Below, piece after piece: positions 56,381 through 64,000 of a stretch of DNA of 64,000 nucleotides. The translations under genes and the position numbers were made by a program. The stretch is from Sarcocystis neurona (Eukaryota; Apicomplexa; Conoidasida; Eucoccidiorida; Sarcocystidae): positions 372,001-436,000 of the forward strand of contig KL647321.1 in NCBI GenBank assembly GCA_000727475.1, in the 5' to 3' direction. Position 1 is the stretch's first letter, and the number at the start of each line of letters is the position of its first letter. A model generated the notes under the pieces. The model saw nothing but the letters and a program-made list of their open reading frames with translations. It was not told where the DNA came from and did no database searches.

Positions 56381-57979
56381 CTGGTCAAAGACCTCGCCGA
56401 ACGCCTGTGGAAGTTTCTCGAGGAACAATACGATCGAGAGCAGCTGCAGCAACAGCGTCAGCAACAGCAACAGCAGCGTCAGCGACAGCTGCGGCAGACG
56501 CAGCAGCTGCAACAGCAACAGCAGCGACGGCAACAGCAGCGACAGCAACAGCAGCGACAGCAGCAGCAGCGGCAGGAGCAGGAGCTGCAGGAGCTGCAGC
56601 AGCAGCAGCGACAGCAGCAGCAGCGGCAGCAGCAGGAGCTGCAGGAGCTGCAGCAGCAGCAGCGACAGCAGCAGCAGCGACAGCAGCAGCAGCGACAGCA
56701 GCAGCAGCGACAGCAGCAGCAGCGACAGCAACAGCAACGACAGCAGCAGCAGCGACAGCCGCAGCAACGACAGCAGCAGCAGCGACAGCCGCAGCAGAGA
56801 CAGCAGCAGCAGCGACAGCAGCAGCAACGACAGCAACAGCAGCGGCAGCAACAGCAGCGACAGCAGCAGGAGCTGCAGCAGCAGCAGCAGCGACAGCAGG
56901 AGCAACAGCAGGTACAAGAAGAGCCCGAGCTCCAGCAGGGAGAGCAGCTGCTCATGCAACAACAGCAGCGGGAGCGGCTGCATGTGGACGAGCAGCAGCA
57001 GGAGAAGGAGCAGGCATCATGGAAGAACGACAGGGAGGAGCAGCAGCACAAGCAGCTACAAGGAGAACGACACGTGCAGCGTGAGCAGTACTGGAGCCTT
57101 CTGGAGGGGGGGCAGCACCATGAGCAGGGAACAGAAGAAAAGGAAGAACAGCATCACCGACAGCAGAGAAGAGCGGAGGACAGAGACAGCCAATGTAAAA
57201 CAGAGGGAGAATTACTCCATAGTGATGCGCAGGATAAAGGCCGGGCTGCTGCCGGTCGCTATGCTGCTCTCGCTCCTGCACCTTCTCTTGCTGCTGCTGT
57301 CGCTCCTGCTCTCGGTCCTCCTGCTGCAGCATCCGCTGCTCCTGCACCTGTTCTCGCTCTTGCTGCTGCTTCTCTTCCTGCACTGTGTCCTCCTGCTGCA
57401 GCTTCTGCTGCTCCTGCATCTGGTGTCGCTCCCGCTTCCGCTCCTGCTCTCCACCCTCCTCTTGCAGCTCCTGCTGCACTGACCACCGCTTTCGCTGCTG
57501 CTGCGCCTGATCCTGCTCCTGCTGGTGCTCTCAGTCCTCCTGCAGCAGCGCCTGGTGCTCCTGCTGCTATTCTCCCTCCTCTTCTTCCTCCTTCTCCCGC
57601 AGCCGCTGCTGCTCCTCCGTCTGCTGCTGCCAATATTTGCCGCACTGCTCTGCTGGGATACAGTTACTACGCCGCTGCTGCTGGTAATCGCGACGGAGCA
57701 TGTTGGAGCTCTGCGGCGCCTGTGTGTGCTGCGCTTCGCACTCCGGCTGCAGACGCTGCAGTGGGAGATAGAGAAGCCGCTGCTGCTGCCGTTGCGGCTC
57801 GCGCTGCAGCAGCGGCCACATGCGCCTTTGCTGCTTTATCGGCTGCAGCCAAGGACCTCAGTCCTTCACGCGCTGCGCTCGCGGCAGCCCACCATCTGTA
57901 TCTTCACTCACCAGGAAAGAAGCAGCAGCAGCAGCAGGAGTGGTGCCAACAAGAGCAAGAGCAACAGCAGCAGCAGTAG
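56381..57979 (+). CDS. Giant gene, exon 2: RQQQQ array and Ala/Pro tail
   Basis: In phase with the upstream exon, the frame opens LVKDLAERLWKFLEEQYDRE, an amphipathic helix, then runs into about 150 residues of Gln/Arg repeats built on a 15-bp RQQQQ unit. A polar stretch follows (EQASWKNDREEQQHKQLQGE and HVQREQYWSLLEGGQHHEQG), then about 250 Ala/Pro-rich residues from CTG-orientation codons, and a short Q-rich end before TAG at 57977. The exon adds 532 residues, bringing the predicted protein to about 3,256. An AATAAA lies 380 bases downstream. It could be a separate gene beginning at an upstream ATG (56336), but the phase-0 junction and matching composition favour one gene. Confidence 0.6.
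   Translation: MVKDLAERLWKFLEEQYDREQLQQQRQQQQQQRQRQLRQTQQLQQQQQRRQQQRQQQQRQQQQRQEQELQELQQQQRQQQQRQQQELQELQQQQRQQQQRQQQQRQQQQRQQQQRQQQQRQQQQRQPQQRQQQQRQPQQRQQQQRQQQQRQQQQRQQQQRQQQELQQQQQRQQEQQQVQEEPELQQGEQLLMQQQQRERLHVDEQQQEKEQASWKNDREEQQHKQLQGERHVQREQYWSLLEGGQHHEQGTEEKEEQHHRQQRRAEDRDSQCKTEGELLHSDAQDKGRAAAGRYAALAPAPSLAAAVAPALGPPAAASAAPAPVLALAAASLPALCPPAAASAAPASGVAPASAPALHPPLAAPAALTTAFAAAAPDPAPAGALSPPAAAPGAPAAILPPLLPPSPAAAAAPPSAAANICRTALLGYSYYAAAAGNRDGACWSSAAPVCAALRTPAADAAVGDREAAAAAVAARAAAAATCAFAALSAAAKDLSPSRAALAAAHHLYLHSPGKKQQQQQEWCQQEQEQQQQQ
56509..56880 (+). repeat. 15-bp tandem array coding RQQQQ
   Basis: More than 15 imperfect copies of CGACAGCAGCAGCAG with CAA/CAG, CGA/CGG and CCG/CAG substitutions. 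A larger duplication is visible near 56577-56665, where CAGGAGCTGCAGGAGCTGCA occurs twice. Arg appears every fifth residue over most of the array. Confidence 0.9.
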
Positions 57980-58359
57980 ATTACCAGTCCCAGCAGAGAA
58001 AAGGAGAGAGCCGCCATGGCCGCAACAGCCTCGGAAGAAGAGGCGACAGAAAAAGTGGGTTCACGCAGCAACATAGAAGAAGAAGCAGCAGCAGCGGCAG
58101 GGGACGCGTTGTTGCTGCTGAGCGCGTCGCATCCCTCCGCTTCTGCAAGACTTAGCCCAGCGCCGCGCCATGTGCGGCAGCTGCAGGAGGAGTAGCCGCA
58201 GCAGCAGCAGGGAGTGGGGTGAGGAAGCAGGGGCAGAAGCAGCAGCAGGAGAGGAAAACGAAGCAGCAGCAAGAAGTAATAACTCCCGCTGCTGCACAGA
58301 GGAACATCTGTGGGAGGCAGCAACAGCAACAGCAATGTCGTCTCTCCGACATGGACGGC
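57980..58359 (+). other. CAG-rich probable 3' UTR of the giant gene
   Basis: CAG repeats continue past the stop for about 380 bases. Short frames of similar composition occur in other registers, so the annotated stop could reflect an indel and coding might continue in another frame. It is treated here as 3' UTR. Confidence 0.35.
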
Positions 58360-58365
58360 AATAAA
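58360..58365 (+). terminator. Putative poly(A) signal of the giant gene
   Basis: A perfect AATAAA lies 380 bases after the stop at 57979 and at the boundary where CAG-rich sequence ends. It is a plausible cleavage signal, but the motif is short. Confidence 0.35.
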
Positions 58366-58559
58366 ACGGCTCCCTTGTCCTGCCACTGCGCTAACGAAAA
58401 GCCAGCAGCCGCAGCAGTACAGAAGGCACCACGGCGTCAAGAAGAATCACCTCGTCATCAGCAGCAGCAGACGGGGCGTCGCAGAAACGTCTGAACGTTC
58501 GTTTTCTTGTTCCCGCGCTTCCGGTCTTCTCTCGTTGCACTGCTTTTTCTGTTCCTCTT

Positions 58560-60190
58560 TCTCTCCACAAGTATATAAATGTACATGCGGCATTGCTGTA
58601 CGTAACGCCAGTGTCTTTATATATCTACAGCGTACAAAGGTATGTGTGGTATCACTTACGATGAGAGTAAATACATATACGTATGTACACATATATATCT
58701 GAGTTCCTACAAGAGTTTGCATCTCTGCAGTCGCTATTATACGTATACACGTACATTCACGTATATGCACATATATATATATATATGTATGTGTACAGCT
58801 GTACACGTACATTTACACATATATATGTATATGTATGCGTGTGAATGTCCAGAAGTTTGTATTCATATGCAGTCGTTATTCTATGTACACATACATATGT
58901 ATGTATAGATATACGTGTGTTTTCGCCGTTCATCTCACTGCCATGTGCTACGATTGTATGGGGTCTTCTTCTTCATGTGGATTGGTCGTGTTGTTGAGCC
59001 GCTTGATCCGTCGCCATGCTAGAGACTCTTCTGACGAAGCGGCTTGTCCACCTCGTAACGTTCCTTCTTTTTAGTAACGCTTTTTCTCAGTATACATGTA
59101 GAGACGTAGACACATGTGTGTATTTATAAGCGGCAGATCAGCCTGTGTCCTCATGCGTGTGCAAGCGACTCGGCTAAACAGATTCGTGAATATCGTCACA
59201 TACACAGGTGTAGAGACATATGTAAATATACGTGTATTGATGTATATGACGCACCTAGGTATATTCGTGTATTCCTGACATATACCAATGTACGTATCTG
59301 CGCGTGTGTAGAAGTATATGCATTTATGGCAATTTGATGAACGACACCATTTTTCCGGCGTACGTACACCGGAAAACACATGTGTGTGGCTGACCGTCGT
59401 AAACGCTGTCTCTTTCCGCGTGGAAGAAAGGCGTCTCAGTTAAGTCGCACCCGCCACAAGACCACATAGAGTTGAAAAAAACAAACCAAACATTCCCAAG
59501 GAATGTTCTTTTTCTTTTATGTGTATGACAGAAGTGGCATATGTACGCAAGGGTGTACATACACCTGCACGCACTTGGGAAACATGTAATTCGAACAGGA
59601 TTGTCAGGAATCTTGGCCGCGAAAACAGGGCTGCTGGACAAATCTCCATTTCGCAAAATATTCGGGGCATAAAGAGTGTGTTCCTATCTCGATGTAACAC
59701 TTGTCATATATATGGACTTGTTCATATAAACAGAGAGAAGCACATATGTTACTATATATACATATATATATATACATATATATATATGCCTCCTACGTGC
59801 ATATACTGTGGAGTATATCGACGCGTGTAGATGCGAAAATTGATACACAGGAATCTGAATACACACACGTGTGTATATATATGCGTATATATGTACGCGT
59901 GTATACATATCGACATAGGCGTACGTGTTCATATCGAGAGAATATACACACGAATTTTGACTCTTTTTGTTCGTCTCTTTCTCTGCGTACGTACTTTGTC
60001 GGTATATATACATATGTGTGTATATGTGTGCGCGTTTGAAAAGTAGAATCGAAAGCCAACGTGGGATTCATTTTTCGCACTGCGGTAGAAATTGGGAATA
60101 ACGCGTTGAGATTTTCTCGGCAACAGACCAAACGTCATAAACTCCCATTGAGTAGGCGAGCGGCTTCCAAATCCTTATATGCGTCCACAC
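58560..60190. repeat. TA microsatellites with a 140-bp duplicated block
   Basis: TATATG/ACGTAC-rich sequence. A block around 58711 (GAGTTTGCATCTCTGCAGTC, then GCTATTATACG) recurs diverged around 58851 (GAAGTTTGTATTCATATGCA, then GTCGTTATTCTATG). Repeat-poor stretches at 58930-59090, 59370-59690 and 60050-60200 contain no supportable gene. Confidence 0.75.
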
Positions 60191-60204
60191 TCCTACACAC
60201 ACAG

Positions 60205-60502
60205 TCTACTACTACTACTACCACCAATGCCACTATACTGCTACTATTACTACTACTACTAACAGTGCTTTTATAGCAACTTCTAGTAATACTACTGGTA
60301 CTACTACTACTATTACTATTACTACCAGTGGTACTACGGCAACTACTAATACTACGAGTAGTGTTAGTAGTAGTGCTACAACTAGTACTATTACTACTAC
60401 TAGTACTACTACTACCAGTGCAACTACAGCACCTACTAGTACTTGTACTACTAGTATAATTACTACTAGTATGAGTACTACTATTACCACTACCTATACG
60501 TA
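60205..60502. repeat. Imperfect ACT/TAC trinucleotide array
   Basis: About 300 bases of ACT/TAC with scattered AGT, GTA and CCA variants. It is unlike the CAG arrays in the rest of the window. On the minus strand it reads as an 85-codon Val/Leu/Ile frame, which is purely compositional. Confidence 0.9.
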
Positions 60503-60625
60503 AGATTTGCTTCTAGTATCATGTCTAGCAAATCCCGACTATTACAGCTGCCACTCTTGTGCCATGTCTATATATATACACGTATATGTATGTATACGTG
60601 TTTATAATTGAACCTGTTGATATTA

Positions 60626-60883
60626 TTAGAACTTTGCCAGCGGTGCAGTAACGTGACGTCCCGTAACAGCAATAACGACGGCTGCAGCGACAGCAATTGC
60701 AACTGCAGAAAAGACCGATCCGCTGCCAGTGGCAGAACTTTTCTTTTGTGGAGGGAAGAAGTTTAAAGGTGTCAAGAGAAGCAAAGCGTGTCGAGGAGAA
60801 ACCCACAACAAAAACGACGTCAGCAGCAACAGCAGCACTCGCACACCAACAGTAGCACTCCCACCATAGCAGCAGCGCCACAA
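60626..60883 (-). CDS. Possible hydrophobic exon, minus strand
   Basis: On the minus strand a frame without an ATG reads VLLLLLTSFLLWVSPRHALL, then TPLNFFPPQKKSSATGSGSV, a second hydrophobic stretch (VFSAVAIAVAAAVVIAVTG) and ends RHVTAPLAKF at a TAA at 60626. Two hydrophobic segments separated by a basic/Ser loop suggest a membrane protein exon. An ATG lies nearby in another frame. No splice site could be fixed and no family is recognised. Confidence 0.25.
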   Translation of the reverse strand: MWRCCYGGSATVGVRVLLLLLTSFLLWVSPRHALLLLTPLNFFPPQKKSSATGSGSVFSAVAIAVAAAVVIAVTGRHVTAPLAKF

Positions 60884-61192
60884 GCAGCAGCAGCAGTAGT
60901 GTATTGTTCTTCTTGACGCTATTCTAGTGCGTCACGGCCAGAGCACTTTCACGCCAGGAAGAAGAGCACCACGCCTGCAGCTGCAGGAGCGCGGGAACAC
61001 CAGCCGCCGGAGCAGCAGGCGGCAGCAAGCTTAAAGCAATAGAAGCAGCAGTAAAGCAGGAGCCAAAACAGGGGTAGCAGAAACAACAAGAGCAGTGCAG
61101 TGTGCGTGCAGCAGGAACACCAGTATATATCAATGGCGGACCGAAGCAGACTGCAAGACCCGAAGTACAGTTTGTACACATCAGCAGAAAGG

Positions 61193-61570
61193 CAACAGCG
61201 ACACCAGCAGCAGATAACTAAACAACTTCGCGTATCTACTAATCCACACATATATATGTTTTTATCGTAGGCAGCAGCAACAGCAACAAAGAAGCCACCG
61301 TAAGAATCCTACCTGACTGTCGGGTCGTAGGAATGAAAACGTTTGGTGATGGAACGCAGCACTACTAGATATACGTGTGGGTACTGAGTAGGAGGACTCC
61401 GGAGTGAGACGATAGGTGATTGAGTTCTCACGCTGCAAAAAATCAGTAGAAATTTTCACATCCCTTCTCTATACGGGTGCGACAGCACTAGAGCAGCAGC
61501 AGACGACCAAACAACTCCGCGTCGTGTCTCCCCATGTATATGTGCTCGGCAGCAGCAGCAACAGCGACGA
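61193..61570. repeat. Diverged duplicated segment (two copies, about 290 bp apart)
   Basis: Copy 1 (61193-61288) and copy 2 (61479-61570) share the order CAGCAGCAG, then A-AACTAAACAACTTCGCGT versus ACCAAACAACTCCGCGT, then CCACACATATATATG versus CCCATGTATATGTG, then GGCAGCAGCA(GCA)ACAGC. In the matching frame copy 1 reads QQQITKQLRVSTNPHIYMFL then a TAG, and copy 2 reads QQQTTKQLRVVSPHVYVLGS without a stop. Confidence 0.8.
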
Positions 61571-61883
61571 AAAAACTCTGACAATCAACTGTCCTGGATC
61601 CACAAGCGGGGAATACCAAATGAAACGGTCACATTTTTTATCTATTTTGGAGTCAGCTCCCCCATTTTTTTCCAACACTGGCATACACGTAAATGGACGG
61701 ATGCACACATTCGCAGAGAGACGGATGCTGTTCGTGTCCTTGGCAGAACTAGGTGGGTTGGTGTGTCCGTCACGACGGGCAACTCTTACTCGACTCAGTC
61801 GAATAGAGAAGTCGAGGAAGAAAGCGTTTGCGTTATTCTTTGCACTCTTATTCGAAGTGGCACACCTGGGGGCTGTCGATTAA
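61416..61883 (+). CDS. Hypothetical protein or exon containing repeat copy 2
   Basis: The frame is open from just after a stop upstream of 61416 to TAA at 61881 (155 codons) and begins without an ATG, so a preceding exon is expected. It contains the duplicated segment (QQQTTKQLRVVSPHVYVLGS) and continues with ordinary sequence: DEKTLTINCPGSTSGEYQMK, FLSILESAPPFFSNTGIHVN, RMHTFAERRMLFVSLAELGG, a basic stretch and a hydrophobic tail (AFALFFALLFEVAHLGAVD). The composition is among the most protein-like outside the proteasome gene. No domain was recognised. Confidence 0.35.
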   Translation: MIEFSRCKKSVEIFTSLLYTGATALEQQQTTKQLRVVSPHVYVLGSSSNSDEKTLTINCPGSTSGEYQMKRSHFLSILESAPPFFSNTGIHVNGRMHTFAERRMLFVSLAELGGLVCPSRRATLTRLSRIEKSRKKAFALFFALLFEVAHLGAVD

Positions 61884-62257
61884 TTCACCCAGGTGCAAAT
61901 GAAAGCCCTCTCTCTGTTGCTTTCTTGTTGCTTGGAAAATAGCCACCACGCGTCGGGACGAAGCACCACCGCAGTGCACGCGCAACATCTCCGTACACAT
62001 TAAAGCGCAAATGTATAATAACGGACGTATAGATCTATACGTACGCCGCCGCCGCCCAGGCTTGTGTGTGTGCAAGGTTATCCGCCTGGTATCCACCATT
62101 CTTATACACTCTACATACAGGAGCACATGGAGGATGGCACAGAAATATATCCTTGTATGCCTCCCTCCACGTGCTCGCATACAGGGTCCGCTAGACAATC
62201 AAAGAGACACATTTACACGTACACGTGCCGCCTTGCCTATTCATATAAGGTAACACA

Positions 62258-62640
62258 CATAGACGCAAACACACGTTTATTTATATATCTGTCTACACAT
62301 GTATCTACCCTTGCAACTATATATATACACACATATACGAAGACATACACATAGACGCGAACACGCGGTTACCTACATATCTGTGTACACATATGTCTAC
62401 CCTTACAATTATATATATACATATACACGTATAAACGGTGAGGTATATTTGAACTTACGTTTATCTATATATCTGTGTACACGTACGTCTGCGCATACAA
62501 CTATATATACATATATATATATATATACTTAGGTGTGGACGGTGAGGGGTGTATGAAATTACATTTATCTATATATCTGTGTACACATACCTGTACTCTT
62601 ACAACTATTTATATATATATATATATATGTATGCGTACAA
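62258..62640. repeat. Minisatellite, four diverged 90-105 bp units
   Basis: TATCTGT(G/C)TACAC recurs at about 62286, 62378, 62470 and 62574, each followed by an AC-TCT/GTCT segment and an ACAACTAT/ACAATTAT then TATATA block. ACATAGACGC(A/G)AACAC starts the first two units, and ACGGTGAGG(T/G) the last two. Confidence 0.85.
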
Positions 62641-62699
62641 ACGTTGAAGCTTGTACTAACACAAGTGGTCGTCCACGTGGGTTTTGCATGCGAAAAGCC

Positions 62700-63600
62700 C
62701 CATGATTGGGGGGGATTTTGAAGACGCGTGTCTTTTTTTGACGACGAAGACAAAGACGGGAGCGTCTCTCTCCTGCTTTTGGAGTCGGTGATGTATTTTT
62801 TTTCTGTTCATCTCCTGTTGCGGAGCTGCTACCCGCGTTCTTAGTCGCAGCAGCAGCAGCAGCAGCCAACCGCGCACAGCAACTGCAGCAGCAGCAGCAG
62901 CGGGTCTCTCACAGTCTAATTACGTGCCCACACAATTAACGAACAGATATACATACACACAGACGGAAAAACATACGCCACTACGGAGACACGTTGTACA
63001 GGGACCAAGTGTACATATACATATATATATATATGTACACACGTTGAAAATGTACTTGGATTTCTGCTTCATATATATATGTATATACATTGGGCGCGCG
63101 CACGCAGACACGCATTCGGCACGTGAACATATATATATATATATATATATATATACGTATATATTCGCGCATACATACATGCAGATTTACAAATGACTCC
63201 ACAGTTAACATACATATTTATGTATATTTATATATATACACATATATATTGGCTAGTTCAATACCGGTCATACACGAAATACTGAGAAGGAGTGTAGGCA
63301 TCACCACACAGAGAAGAAACGGAACAATCTTTGCAACGCTACTCAATCACAGGCGTATATGCAACCTCCAGACGCATTACACATACACAAAGCATACATA
63401 CATATATATGTATATATACACACACAGACACGTATACATACATATATATATGTACGTGACTGAAAAATGCGGTAATGTACGCATTATGAAGAGACACACC
63501 AGAAAAAAAGTATTTCTCTGTGCACCATGCACCTTCCCATTTCACCATATATATATATATATATATAGTCACATACGTAGGCAGACACCTCTTTGAGATG
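62700..63600. repeat. TA-rich intergenic sequence with short CAG run
   Basis: A CAG run at 62846-62902 is followed by TA microsatellites at 63016-63034, 63128-63160 and 63545-63568. No coding frame is supported. Confidence 0.7.
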
Positions 63601-63779
63601 CTTTTGTGTGCACGTCTGTCTTAAGAGAGAAAAAAACACTGAGAAAACGCGTGTCTCCTAACACGTCTTGCAGATATTTATATGTATGTGCACGTAAACA
63701 AAGAACGACGTTATCATCATCCGTAGCTACGATAAACACATGTGTGCGCTTCGACATTCCCGTCGCAGTCCTGCGTTTT

Positions 63780-64000
63780 CCTGCTGCACCGGCAGCCGCA
63801 GCAGCATAGCAGTCCATCCCCGGGCAAGCCATCAGATCTGTGACGGCACCGGCAGCAGCAGCAGCGACCGCATTACAGCAGTGGAGCCTCCGCCCAGCAG
63901 CAGCAGGAACGCAAGCGCAGCAGCGGCAAGACGACCAATGCAGCACCAACGGCAGGAACCTCACTGCAGCAGCAGCAGCAGGAACGTCACTGCAGCAGCA
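63780..64000. repeat. CAG-rich block cut by the right window edge
   Basis: CAG/GCA runs on the plus strand to the last base. Plus frames read Ala/Gln-rich (VTAPAAAATALQQWSLRPAA) or Ser-rich; the minus strand holds a 131-codon frame from 63964 (GTG) down to 63569 that includes FIVATDDDNVVLCLRAH. Either could be part of a gene continuing beyond the window. Confidence 0.6.

Noticed and set aside
56247..57482. 411-codon Ser/Asn-rich plus frame and 255-codon Ala/Thr frame overlapping the giant gene's exon 2
   Set aside because: They are the other two registers of the CAG array. Only the Gln/Arg frame continues in phase with the upstream exon and keeps non-repeat sequence before and after the array.
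60233..60490. 85-codon Val/Leu/Ile frame on the minus strand, membrane-like
   Set aside because: It lies wholly within the ACT trinucleotide array, which codes Val/Leu/Ile by composition. No start or flanking coding sequence.
1..64000. Telomere-like TTTAGGG repeats, tRNA or rRNA genes, CRISPR arrays, reverse transcriptase or transposase motifs
   Set aside because: Looked for by eye and not found. A dedicated tRNA and repeat-profile search would be needed to exclude diverged copies.

Overview
The window reads as nuclear DNA of a coccidian apicomplexan, most likely an Eimeria species. The reasons are imperfect CAG/CTG arrays spread through coding and non-coding DNA that translate as alanine, glutamine and serine runs (the homopolymeric amino-acid repeats known from Eimeria), a eukaryotic 20S proteasome subunit, GT-AG introns with pyrimidine-rich acceptors, and very dense TA-type microsatellites. 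No bacterial operon, CRISPR array, tRNA or rRNA was recognised. Species cannot be fixed from sequence alone.

Layout. 1-880: CTG-rich array with a possible minus-strand Q/S/A protein. 1021-3824: pyrimidine-rich 5' flank, then the one securely identified gene, proteasome beta1 (PSMB6 type), carrying a long N-terminal extension and a large charged insertion. 3825-5100: purine-rich 3' flank and minisatellites. About 5380-11580: repeat-poor DNA with no supportable gene. 11600-13080: CAG-rich block with short ORFs. 13190-21890: mostly TA microsatellites, including a 549-base N gap bounded by identical 123-bp repeats. 21950-29403: purine tract, then a plus-strand region where three exons join in phase into a membrane protein, plus scattered exon candidates and a terminal exon with AATAAA. 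31250-35020: CTG-rich DNA with four phase-compatible exons of another membrane protein. 36060-41273: CTG/CAG-rich DNA with one substantial ORF, two out-of-frame tandem duplications and two terminal-exon candidates. About 41600-47020: a second repeat-poor segment. 47129-58365: a giant plus-strand gene, one 8.2-kb exon plus a second exon after a 795-bp phase-0 intron, giving a predicted low-complexity protein of about 3,260 residues. 58560-64000: microsatellites, an ACT trinucleotide array, a diverged duplicated segment with a 155-codon ORF, a 90-105 bp minisatellite and a CAG block running off the right edge.

How the genes work together: only the proteasome subunit has a known role (caspase-like proteolytic site of the 20S core). 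The two membrane-protein models and the giant gene are unrecognised and nothing links them functionally. Because CAG/CTG arrays are stop-free in several frames, most long open frames here are weak evidence of coding; calls outside PSMB6 and the giant gene are deliberately low-confidence.
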